From Bacteroidota bacterium (GTDB taxonomy: Bacteria > Bacteroidota > Bacteroidia > Flavobacteriales > Flavobacteriaceae), in the NCBI GenBank assembly GCA_023427845.1, contig JAEYZX010000083.1, positions 1 through 8,066 on the forward strand: 8,066 bases of DNA, read 5' to 3'. This document shows positions 1-6,747 of this stretch, one piece after another. Numbering within the stretch: the stretch's first letter is position 1; every line of letters starts with the position of its first letter. A program made the position numbers and the translations under genes. Under the pieces are notes generated by a model that saw only the letters and a list, made by a program, of their open reading frames with translations, was not told where the DNA came from and did no database searches.

Positions 1-1439
1 GGCTGGGGTTGGGGCATACGCAAAAATGGGAAAAGCAATCGCTGAGTTTAAACGCGGCCTATACCGATTTGGCGCCGTATCAGGTTGCTGTTCCGCAAAA
101 CATCGATTGGAACCGGCCGTATCAGTCGCTCGCAGGTGAATTGGCGTACCGGTACCGGTTCGTATCAGGGTTGCTCAAAATCTACACCGCTTTCGACGCC
201 ACAAGGTTCGACCTGAACCAGCAGAGGATCAATAGCGGAATTACCAGAATTGACAGCAACAACAATAATCTGTATCTGAACAGTTCCTATAAAGGCAGCT
301 TCGGAAACGCATGGCAGATTGAAACCGGGTTGGGTTATGGCTACAACATCAATAAAGTTGCATTGAATCGCGACGATGCCGAAAACAGCGAAAAAGCTGT
401 TCATTTGAAACTTAAATTCAGAAAGACGTTTTCGCAACGGCTGAAATTATCCTTTGGTGCCGATTATTTCAATACGGTCTATGACGATCGTTATTCAGAG
501 CACACAGGATCGGATTATTACACCGGATTTAAATCGGGTATCACGGCGGCGTTTACCGAAGCCGACGTCTATTTTTCCAAAAAGTTTGCTGCCAAAGTCG
601 GCCTTCGCGCAAGCCATAATTCCCTTTTTAGTCAGACGGTGGTGTCGCCGCGAATTTCATTCGCCTATAAAATCGCGTCGCAAAGTCAGTTTTCTTTTGC
701 GTACGGCGAATTCGAGCAGGCGCCTCGGCATGAATACCTTCGGTTTAGCAACAGCAACGATTTCAGCAATGAAAAAGCGGCGCATTTCCTATTGAATTAT
801 CAGTATGCACGGGAAAAACAGATGTTGCGAATGGAAGCGTACCATAAAAAGTATGACCGACTCGTGACTTTCGACAGCGAAACAGAAGCCTTCTATTCTG
901 ATTTCTCAAATGACGGAAGTGGCTATGCTCAAGGACTTGATGTTTTCTGGCGCGATGGAAAGTCGTTTAAAAGCCTTGAATATTATGTTTCGTATTCGTA
1001 TATCGACACCGAAAGAAAATACCGGGATTTTCCTAAAACTGCCACACCTTCGTTCGTGGCCGATCACCAGTTGTCGGTTGTAACCAAATACTGGATCAAC
1101 AGCTGGCGCTCGCAAATTGGTTTGACCAACACTTTCAGTACCGGCCGGCCGTACAATGATCCCAATCAGCCGCAATTCATGAATGCGAAGACCAAATCGT
1201 ATAACAACCTGAGTTTTAGCTGGGCCTATTTACTTGGGCCGCAGAAAATTCTTTATTTTTCGACGTCGAATGTAATGGGAACAAAAAATGTGTACGGCTA
1301 TGAATATTCAACTACACCGGATGCCAATGGTAATTTTGATCGACATGCGATTACGCCCGCAGCCGACCGGTTTTTCTTCGTCGGATTCTTCTGGACAATA
1401 AGCGATGACAAGAAAATCAACCAACTTGAAAATTTATGA
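1..1439 (+). CDS. TonB-dependent receptor, C-terminal beta-barrel part (5' end outside window)
   Basis: This is the C-terminal portion of an outer-membrane TonB-dependent receptor, a gated channel that imports a ligand using energy passed on by TonB-ExbBD. The frame is open to the left edge, with complete codons from base 3, so the TTG at 9 is not the true start. About 478 residues are visible. They contain many short amphipathic strands rich in alternating aromatic residues, such as SFAYGEFEQAPRHEYLRF and SYSYIDTERKY, with polar loops between them, as in a 22-strand barrel. The signal peptide, any carboxypeptidase-like domain and the plug lie upstream. The strand FFFVGFFWTIS near the end is followed by a polar tail ending NQLENL, so the protein does not end on the usual terminal aromatic residue. 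The substrate cannot be told from this part. The gene ends 95 bases before the TPR/kinase operon; co-transcription is possible but not shown. Confidence 0.88.
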   Translation, partial: LGLGHTQKWEKQSLSLNAAYTDLAPYQVAVPQNIDWNRPYQSLAGELAYRYRFVSGLLKIYTAFDATRFDLNQQRINSGITRIDSNNNNLYLNSSYKGSFGNAWQIETGLGYGYNINKVALNRDDAENSEKAVHLKLKFRKTFSQRLKLSFGADYFNTVYDDRYSEHTGSDYYTGFKSGITAAFTEADVYFSKKFAAKVGLRASHNSLFSQTVVSPRISFAYKIASQSQFSFAYGEFEQAPRHEYLRFSNSNDFSNEKAAHFLLNYQYAREKQMLRMEAYHKKYDRLVTFDSETEAFYSDFSNDGSGYAQGLDVFWRDGKSFKSLEYYVSYSYIDTERKYRDFPKTATPSFVADHQLSVVTKYWINSWRSQIGLTNTFSTGRPYNDPNQPQFMNAKTKSYNNLSFSWAYLLGPQKILYFSTSNVMGTKNVYGYEYSTTPDANGNFDRHAITPAADRFFFVGFFWTISDDKKINQLENL

Positions 1440-1462
1440 CGGTTCATCCGCGAAATCCGTCA
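1437..1462 (+). terminator. Hairpin at the receptor stop codon, possible weak terminator
   Basis: TGACGG at 1437-1442 pairs with CCGTCA at 1457-1462. The stem continues inward with TTC (1443-1445) against GAA (1452-1454), leaving a two-base bulge and a six-base loop. The hairpin begins on the TGA stop codon of the receptor gene. No T run follows directly; the nearest, six or so T's, lies about 15 bases further on near 1478-1483. It may end or protect the receptor transcript, or it may only be a 3' end structure. Evidence is limited to the inverted repeat. Confidence 0.3.
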
Positions 1463-1534
1463 ATTCGGTAGCCCACTTTTTTCGCATCATAAAAATCGAC
1501 GGTTCTTTGTCACATCATTATAAACAATAAACTC

Positions 1535-2158
1535 ATGAAAAAATTAATTACATTCATTTTGCTGGTCGCCGCTGTTGGCGCATCGGCGCAAAGCAAGTTC
1601 GAACAGGGAATGGGAAAGGCATTCGCATTATGGGGTGAAGGCAAAACAACCGAAGCTGCTGCAATGTTTGAACGGATCGCCGCGGCCGAACCGAATCAGT
1701 GGCTGCCGAATTACTACGTGGCATTGGTGAACACCACGACTGCCTTTCAGACAAAAGACAAGGAAACCATCAGCGCATTATTGGCGAAAGCGCAGACTGC
1801 ACTCGATGCGGAACTAGCGAAAGACGTGATGAATCCCGAATTGCTCGTAATTCAGGCGCTGATTCATACGGCGTGGATTGCGGCCGATCCGATGACAAAT
1901 GCGATGGCACTGTCAGGAAAGGTAATGGAATTGTATTCGCAGGCCGAAGCAATTGCTCCGGATAACCCGCGCGTGGTTTATGGCAAAGCCGAATTTGAGT
2001 TGCATGGAGCGCGGTATTTCGGTACCGATATAAAACCAATGTGCGAGCAGATCGAGCGCTCGATTGAACTTTTCGCTAAATTTAAACCCGAATCCGATTT
2101 ACATCCAAAGTGGGGTCTGGACCGGGCACTCGAAACCCAAAAAGCTTGCAAAAAATAA
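1535..2158 (+). CDS. Secreted TPR-like protein of unknown function
   Basis: This encodes a 207-residue exported protein. The N-terminus is a clear signal peptide: two lysines, then a hydrophobic stretch, ending GASA-Q with probable cleavage after Ala18. The mature part is alpha-helical and resembles tetratricopeptide repeats. The clearest helix pair is at about residues 24-52 (GKAFALWGEGKTTEAAAMFE, then a proline-containing turn), and another lies around 135-180 (QAEAIAPDNPRVVYGKAEFE). There are no catalytic motifs, and no lipobox cysteine, so it is probably soluble in the periplasm. It ends four bases before the kinase start, so it is likely the first gene of the signalling operon. A role as a periplasmic partner of the kinase or of the upstream receptor is an inference from position only. 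The ATG lacks a clear Shine-Dalgarno sequence, as is common in Bacteroidota. Confidence 0.85.
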   Translation: MKKLITFILLVAAVGASAQSKFEQGMGKAFALWGEGKTTEAAAMFERIAAAEPNQWLPNYYVALVNTTTAFQTKDKETISALLAKAQTALDAELAKDVMNPELLVIQALIHTAWIAADPMTNAMALSGKVMELYSQAEAIAPDNPRVVYGKAEFELHGARYFGTDIKPMCEQIERSIELFAKFKPESDLHPKWGLDRALETQKACKK

Positions 2159-2162
2159 ATAA

Positions 2163-3506
2163 ATGAATCGGTACCTGAAGGAATTTTTAAAGGCAGTCGC
2201 ACTTGGTTCGGTAATATTTGTCGTGCTCATCATCATCCGGCTTGTGTCGGGAGGAAGCATTCAGTGGAACCAGAATTTGTTGTTGAGTTTTTTGTTTACG
2301 ATGCTGTACTCGGTGAGCCTGTATCTGGCAAATGCGATGATTTTCATCTTCCTTGACAAAGTGTACAAGCACGACAGATTCACGGCCAAAAGGTTATTGT
2401 TGGGATTTGTGCTGTCGTTTGCGCTGACGTTGTTCATTATTTTCCTTCTCCGACTGGCCGAGGAAGTACTGATCAACCAAAAATCGTGGGAAACGTTCAT
2501 CCGTGCCGAAAAACCCGCGAACTATACCGTATCGGTAATCATCTTTTTCTTTGTGACGCTTTTTATCCATGCGTTTTATTTTTACAAGGCCTATCAAGAG
2601 AACAAAGTCAAAGAGCAAAAGATAATTGCAGGAACGGCGTCGGCAAAATTTGAAAGCCTCAAAAACCAGATCGATCCTCATTTTTTGTTCAACAGCCTTA
2701 ATGTGCTGAGTTCGCTGATTGAGGAGAATCCTGAGAATGCACAGCGGTTTACGACATCGCTTTCAAAAGTGTACCGTTATGTTTTGGAGCAAAAAGACAA
2801 AGAACTTGTGAGCGTGACCGAGGAACTGTCGTTTGCAAAAACGTACATGAACCTGCTGAAAATGCGTTTTGAAAACAGCCTTTTCTATGAGCTGCCGGAC
2901 GAGATTGCGAATCCTGACGCCAAGGTTGTACCGCTTTCACTGCAATTGCTGCTCGAAAATACGGTAAAACACAATGTGGTTAGTGAACAGAAGCCATTGT
3001 ATATTAGGATATTCATCGATGGGGATTATCTCGCGATTCAGAATGATTTTCAGAAAAAGGAGGTTTTGCAGGACCGACAGGGCGTTGGATTACAGAATAT
3101 CGTGAACCGGTACGCAATCATCACCAATCGTAAGTTATTGATTGAACAAAACGAAAAAACGTTTACAGTTAAAATACCAATTTTGACAAAACAAGTTATA
3201 GTTATGGAAACAAATAATGAAATGGAGAGCGAGAGGCTTTCTAAAATCCACAAAAAAGTGGAGGACATAAAAGGTTTTTACGGCAATCTGGCAGCATACG
3301 TGCTTGTAATTACCGGGCTTGCGATACTGAATCTTGTAACGTATGCGAAGTATCTTTGGTTTATCTATCCGGCTGTGGGTTGGGGCATTGGTGTGCTGAT
3401 TCATTGGATGGCGGTCTTCAATAAAATTCCGTTCCTCGGAAGAGCATGGGAGGAAAAAAAGATCCGTGAACTGATGGAAAAAGAACGAACCGAAAAATGG
3501 AACTGA
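2163..3506 (+). CDS. LytS/YehU-type sensor histidine kinase with C-terminal 2TM domain
   Basis: This encodes a 447-residue inner-membrane histidine kinase that should phosphorylate the LytTR regulator encoded three genes downstream. Four membrane helices lie at about 12-29, 38-64, 76-97 and 122-143, with no large external sensor domain. The His_kinase (PF06580) region follows, with QIDPHFLFNSLN at 169-180 and phospho-acceptor His173. The ATPase domain has an N box (LLLENTVKHN, 262-271; Asn266) and a G box (GVGLQNIVNRY, 307-317). After the kinase core ends near IPILTKQ (338-344) there is a further 2TM module (PF13239-like): GFYGNLAAY, a helix at about 373-392, a helix at 397-416 containing GWGIG and His414, and a charged tail with KIRELMEK. 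The two free 2TM genes downstream carry the same module. Met348 (base 3204) sits at the junction and could in principle start a separate 2TM protein. The stop TGA overlaps the next gene. Confidence 0.92.
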   Translation: MNRYLKEFLKAVALGSVIFVVLIIIRLVSGGSIQWNQNLLLSFLFTMLYSVSLYLANAMIFIFLDKVYKHDRFTAKRLLLGFVLSFALTLFIIFLLRLAEEVLINQKSWETFIRAEKPANYTVSVIIFFFVTLFIHAFYFYKAYQENKVKEQKIIAGTASAKFESLKNQIDPHFLFNSLNVLSSLIEENPENAQRFTTSLSKVYRYVLEQKDKELVSVTEELSFAKTYMNLLKMRFENSLFYELPDEIANPDAKVVPLSLQLLLENTVKHNVVSEQKPLYIRIFIDGDYLAIQNDFQKKEVLQDRQGVGLQNIVNRYAIITNRKLLIEQNEKTFTVKIPILTKQVIVMETNNEMESERLSKIHKKVEDIKGFYGNLAAYVLVITGLAILNLVTYAKYLWFIYPAVGWGIGVLIHWMAVFNKIPFLGRAWEEKKIRELMEKERTEKWN

Positions 3507-3808
3507 TGGAACCAACTAATTTAAACGAGGAACGTTATCGGTATGAGCGCGCCAAGAAAAGGGCGAAGGCAATAAGGAGTTTCTATATCAACCTGCTTTG
3601 CTATTGTGTGGCCATTCCGGCGCTTGCAACCTTTAACATTTTGTATTCACCCGAATTCCTGTGGTTCTTTTTCTCGGCAATAGGATGGGGCATTGGCCTT
3701 GCATTTCATGCGATGGAGGCGTTTAATTATTATCCGTTTCTCGGGAAAGACTGGGAGCGTCGTAAATTCAACGAACTTCTTGAAAAAGAAAATCAAAAAA
3801 AGAAATAG
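3497..3808 (+). CDS. Small 2TM-domain membrane protein (first free copy)
   Basis: This is a 103-residue inner-membrane protein consisting almost wholly of a 2TM domain (PF13239-like). A basic N-terminal helix (ERAKKRAKAIRSFY) leads into two membrane helices at about 30-50 and 54-75. The second contains GWGIG (63-67) and His71. The tail carries FLGKDWERRKFNELLEKE. The function of the 2TM family is unknown. Its placement between a kinase carrying the same module and a LytTR regulator suggests an accessory or signal-input subunit. Two starts are possible. The ATG at 3497 overlaps the kinase gene by ten bases. The ATG at 3506 overlaps the kinase stop as TGATG (3504-3508) and would give a 100-residue protein by coupled re-initiation. 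I list the longer form but find the second equally plausible. Confidence 0.85.
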   Translation: MELMEPTNLNEERYRYERAKKRAKAIRSFYINLLCYCVAIPALATFNILYSPEFLWFFFSAIGWGIGLAFHAMEAFNYYPFLGKDWERRKFNELLEKENQKKK

Positions 3809-3809
3809 A

Positions 3810-4127
3810 ATGGAAAATCTGAATGTATCCGACCAGCAAAAGTACCAGCGCGCGCTGCGTAGGGTTAAAGCATTATCCGGTTTTTACCGGCATCTTGCGG
3901 TGTACCTGCTCGTTAATATGTTTTTAATCGCAATCAAATACATTCGCCTCGATGAAGGGGAAATCTTCTGGAAATTCAGCACTTTTTCAACTGCGTTCTT
4001 TTGGGGAATCGGACTCGTATTCCATGCGTTTGGCGTATTTTGGAACAACGTTTTCTTTGGCAGAAATTGGGAAGACCGGAAAATCCGGGAATTGATGGAA
4101 AAGGACAAAAATCAAAAATGGGAGTAG
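3810..4127 (+). CDS. Small 2TM-domain membrane protein (second free copy)
   Basis: This is a 105-residue 2TM-domain protein (PF13239-like). The frame extends upstream, but the ATG at 3810 lies one base after the stop of the preceding gene and gives a start (MENLNVSDQQKYQRA) that matches the layout of its sister. The membrane helices are at about 26-44 and 52-74, with a longer acidic turn (LDEGE) between them than in the other two copies. WGIG is at 65-68 and His72 follows. The tail is FFGRNWEDRKIRELMEKD and ends QKWE, closer to the kinase's own C-terminus (KIRELMEKE, ending EKWN) than to the neighbouring free copy. The three modules look like paralogues from old duplications, since they differ widely at most positions. 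The exact role is unknown. The gene overlaps the regulator gene by ten bases if that starts at 4118. Confidence 0.85.
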   Translation: MENLNVSDQQKYQRALRRVKALSGFYRHLAVYLLVNMFLIAIKYIRLDEGEIFWKFSTFSTAFFWGIGLVFHAFGVFWNNVFFGRNWEDRKIRELMEKDKNQKWE

Positions 4128-4885
4128 CCTTGAAAACAATCATCATCGAAGACGAAAAGCCCGCGGCCCGTTTGCTGCAGCGGAAGCTTCATAAATTAGG
4201 TGTCGATACCGATGTGATGCTGCATTCGGTCGAAGAAGCCATTGCCTGGTTTAAGTCGAATGAGCACCCCGAATTGATTTTCCTCGACATTCAATTGTCG
4301 GATGGATTGTCGTTTGAGATTTTTGAAAACGTCGACATCAGAAGCGCCGTAATCTTTACCACCGCTTTTGACGAATACGCACTTAAAGCATTTAAACTCA
4401 ATAGTATAGATTATCTTTTAAAACCTATTGATGAAGACGATCTTGAAAACGCAATCCGCAAGTTCCAGTCCGCCACACGAAAAGAGAATGCCGTGTCGAT
4501 TCATTTGGAACAGTTAAAGCAAATGCTCGGCGGCTCGTCTGATAAGGTCTTCAAGAAACGATTTACAGTCAAAATCGGGCACCAGCTAAAAATTATTTCA
4601 ACCGATCAAATCGAATGTATTTACAGCGAGAATAAAGGCACCTATATCCATACTTTCGACAACCGCGATTATCTGATCGATCCAACGCTTGAAACACTCG
4701 AAAACGATCTTGATCCGGGCGAATTCTTCCGCATAAGCCGGAAATTTATCGTTCCGATGAAAGCCGTACGTGAAATTGTGATGTATAGCAATTCCCGATT
4801 AAAATTGCTGCTTCCGACCTACAAATCGGATGAGGTAATCGTGAGCCGCGAAAAGGTATCCGATTTTAAAAACTGGCTCGGTTAA
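4118..4885 (+). CDS. LytTR-family response regulator (receiver + LytTR DNA-binding domain)
   Basis: This is a 255-residue cytoplasmic transcription regulator and the expected partner of the kinase in the same operon. The receiver domain spans about 6-120, with acidic pocket residues Glu11/Asp12 (IIIEDE), phospho-acceptor Asp57 (IFLDIQL), Thr81 (FTTAFDEYAL) and Lys102 (YLLKPID). The LytTR domain at about 146-250 includes FTVKIGHQLKII, IECIYSENKGTYIHT and FFRISRKFIV, and it normally binds a pair of short direct repeats in front of target genes. The ATG at 4118 overlaps the 2TM gene by ten bases. An alternative TTG at 4130 would begin the protein at KTIIIEDE and is preceded by GGGAG at 4120-4124, a good Shine-Dalgarno match. 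The frame is open further upstream to 4001, but that part overlaps the 2TM gene and is not family-like. The stop shares bases with the stop of the convergent ABC exporter. Confidence 0.93.
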   Translation: MGVALKTIIIEDEKPAARLLQRKLHKLGVDTDVMLHSVEEAIAWFKSNEHPELIFLDIQLSDGLSFEIFENVDIRSAVIFTTAFDEYALKAFKLNSIDYLLKPIDEDDLENAIRKFQSATRKENAVSIHLEQLKQMLGGSSDKVFKKRFTVKIGHQLKIISTDQIECIYSENKGTYIHTFDNRDYLIDPTLETLENDLDPGEFFRISRKFIVPMKAVREIVMYSNSRLKLLLPTYKSDEVIVSREKVSDFKNWLG

Positions 4886-6639
4886 ACCGTCGGCAGTTCC
4901 TTGCGCTCGCCAATTTGCTGGCGCCACATTGCATAATACAAACCTTTCCTTGCAACAAGCTCGTCGTGTGTTCCCTGTTCGACAATTTGGCCGCGTTCGA
5001 GCACGAAAATGCTGTCGGCGTGCAGGATAGTCGATAATCTGTGCGCAATTAAAATCGTCATCTGCTGTTTGTCGGCCGATATTTTCTTGACTGTTTCCGT
5101 GATTTGCTCCTCCGTCAACGAATCAAGTGCCGATGTGGCTTCATCAAAAATCAGCAATCTCGGTTTACGCAGCAACGCCCGCGCGATCGACAATCGTTGC
5201 TTTTCGCCGCCCGACAGTTTTTTTCCGCCTTCGCCCAGAATTGTATCGAGCCCTTTCCCGGTATTGGTGATGATTTGCGTTGCCGACGCATCGTCGAGTG
5301 CCGCAAGCATTTCAGCTTCGGTAGCATCCGGTTTTACAAAAAGCAGGTTTTCGCGGATCGTCCCTGAAAACAGTTGTGTGTCCTGCGTCACAAATCCCAG
5401 CTGGCGCCTGATTCGATTGTAGCGAAGTTCATTGATTGAAACATTATCGTACAAAATATCACCTTCGACCGGACGATACAAACCAACGAGCAATTTCACC
5501 AATGTCGATTTTCCTGAGCCTGACGGGCCAACGAATGCCACCGTATCTCCGAGTTTGACGCGGAACGAGATGTTTTGGATTGCATTGTACGAAGCATTTT
5601 TGTGCCGGAACACAACATTACTGAAATGAAGTTCGCTGATAGGGCCGACCTCGATAGGTTCAGGCGGACTAAATTCCGGTTGTTTCTGCATCAACTCATT
5701 GAACAACTGCAAAGCGGTCTGCGCTTCGCGATACGATATTATGATGCTTCCCAAATCCTGCAAGGGTCCGATGATTCCCGTAGAAATGAACTGCATCGAA
5801 ATAAGCTCACCCGGTGAAAGTACGTCTCGGAATATCAACCAAAGCAAAATGAAAAGTATAGATTGCTTCAGCAGCATCAATATATTGCCCTGAAGAAAAG
5901 TAAGCGTCCGCATTTTTTTGACCTTGGCCATTTCAAGATCGTAGATTTCCTGCGTATGTGTTTTTAACCGGCGGATTTCAGGATAGGTGAGTCCAAGGCT
6001 TTTGACAAGTTCAATGTTGCGAAGGCTTTCGGTAATCGTACCGCTCATTTGGCGGTTCTGCCGAATCAGGGACCGTTGCAGCGTTTTTATCGATCGGCTC
6101 AAAAAGCTTGTGAGTCCGCCCAAAAGCACAACCCCAATCAGGAATACGGGAATCAGTGCCCAGTGTTTTGTGACCGCATACCAGATTAAGAATCCGATTC
6201 CGACAATTGATGAAAAAAGTATGTTGATCAGTGAAGTGATGAATTTTTCGGTATCGGTGCGTACTTTCTGCAGAATCGACAGCACTTCACCGCTGCTCTG
6301 GTCTTCAAACTCCTGAAACGGAAGCCGCAGCGTTTGCCGGAGTCCCTGGTTGAATATCGTCATTCCGAATTTCTGCACGATCATCCGAAGCACATAATCC
6401 TTGAATGCCGAGAATAGCTGTGCTGCAATTGCAATTCCAACCGCAAGTGCCAGTAACCGTAGCACACCTGAAACCAGATCGCGGGAATTACGCTCGTAGG
6501 GATTCAGGGCATAATTGTCGATGATCTGCCCAAAGATTATCGGATCATACAAAAACAATATCTGCGCGATGCCGGCGAGTAAAAGGACAAGAAGCACCCA
6601 GTATTTATACGGTTTCAGATATTCCCAAAGTAGATTCAT
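4882..6639 (-). CDS. ABC exporter half-transporter (fused membrane and ATPase domains)
   Basis: This encodes a 585-residue exporter-type ABC protein that would work as a dimer in the inner membrane. The first 310 or so residues form the six-helix membrane domain, with clear hydrophobic helices at 13-31, 58-76, 137-156, 160-178 and 255-271. The ATPase domain runs from about 335 with Walker A GPSGSGKST (371-379), Q-loop Gln419, signature LSGGEKQR (475-482), Walker B LLIFDE (495-500, catalytic Glu500), D-loop SALD and switch His533. All the key residues are present, so it should be active. By my alignment the A-loop position, usually Tyr, is His346 (VVFRHKN). MsbA-like lipid flippases and multidrug exporters share this layout, and the substrate cannot be told from sequence. 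It has a complete ATG start with a short leader rich in signals, is probably transcribed alone, and converges on the LytTR gene. Confidence 0.92.
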   Translation of the reverse strand: MNLLWEYLKPYKYWVLLVLLLAGIAQILFLYDPIIFGQIIDNYALNPYERNSRDLVSGVLRLLALAVGIAIAAQLFSAFKDYVLRMIVQKFGMTIFNQGLRQTLRLPFQEFEDQSSGEVLSILQKVRTDTEKFITSLINILFSSIVGIGFLIWYAVTKHWALIPVFLIGVVLLGGLTSFLSRSIKTLQRSLIRQNRQMSGTITESLRNIELVKSLGLTYPEIRRLKTHTQEIYDLEMAKVKKMRTLTFLQGNILMLLKQSILFILLWLIFRDVLSPGELISMQFISTGIIGPLQDLGSIIISYREAQTALQLFNELMQKQPEFSPPEPIEVGPISELHFSNVVFRHKNASYNAIQNISFRVKLGDTVAFVGPSGSGKSTLVKLLVGLYRPVEGDILYDNVSINELRYNRIRRQLGFVTQDTQLFSGTIRENLLFVKPDATEAEMLAALDDASATQIITNTGKGLDTILGEGGKKLSGGEKQRLSIARALLRKPRLLIFDEATSALDSLTEEQITETVKKISADKQQMTILIAHRLSTILHADSIFVLERGQIVEQGTHDELVARKGLYYAMWRQQIGERKELPTV

Positions 6640-6655
6640 ACTGTAATTTAAGCAT

Positions 6656-6705
6656 AAAAAAACTGTTTCAAAAGTATGTTAGTAATAACAAACCTATGAA
6701 ACAGT
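6656..6705 (-). terminator. Strong intrinsic terminator-like hairpin in front of the ABC exporter
   Basis: On the minus strand ACTGTTTCA pairs with TGAAACAGT (plus bases 6697-6705 and 6662-6670). Inside it, AGGT pairs with ACTT (one G-U) and TGTTA pairs with TAACA around a TTAC tetraloop. This gives 18 pairs in 44 bases with only two T-T mismatches. Six further T's follow directly (plus 6656-6661), the textbook form of a factor-independent terminator. The plus-strand version folds less well because the G-U pair becomes A-C. It lies 93 bases after the csbD stop and ends 16 bases before the exporter ATG. It can therefore end csbD transcripts, or act as an attenuator if the exporter transcript begins upstream of it. 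Confidence 0.75.
6669..6701 (-). promoter_or_regulatory. Candidate proximal promoter of the ABC exporter, overlapping the hairpin
   Basis: On the minus strand TACTTTTG (plus 6669-6676) matches the Bacteroidota -7 box TANNTTTG exactly. TTTC (plus 6698-6701) lies 21 bases upstream as a one-mismatch -33 box. Transcription would begin near 6663, inside the 3' arm of the hairpin, giving a leader of about 23 bases. In this model the terminator of csbD and the promoter of the exporter share the same DNA. Confidence 0.4.
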
Positions 6706-6747
6706 CTAACGAATGCGTTTTGTTTTCAGTAAACGTCAGAGGGTATC

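Noticed and set aside
454..795. 113-residue plus-strand frame inside the receptor gene
   Set aside because: Arg/Ser/Pro-rich out-of-frame reading of the barrel; no support.
3135..3515. 126-residue antisense frame over the kinase tail
   Set aside because: It is rich in Phe, Cys and His as expected from reading membrane-helix codons backwards, with no domain and no start signals.
3693..3809. Upstream extension of the second 2TM gene
   Set aside because: It would overlap the preceding 2TM gene in another frame, and the extra residues do not resemble the family; the ATG at 3810 fits the sister protein.
4001..4117. Upstream extension of the LytTR regulator
   Set aside because: It overlaps the 2TM coding region and adds 39 residues not found in receiver domains, which begin right before the first strand.
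3204..4127. The three 2TM modules as a recent tandem repeat
   Set aside because: Similarity is limited to scattered protein motifs (FY, WGIG...H, WE..K, EL.EK); the DNA is well diverged, so duplication is old or the modules came separately.
5009..5422. 137-residue plus-strand frame antisense to the ABC exporter
   Set aside because: It covers the highly conserved ATPase domain on the other strand, and its Ser/Cys-rich composition is typical of a shadow frame.
6604..6655. Short upstream frame (ATG at 6655, minus strand) overlapping the exporter start as a leader peptide
   Set aside because: It begins in the last bases of the leader, runs 17 codons into the exporter gene out of frame, and shows no repeated regulatory codons; chance is the simplest explanation.
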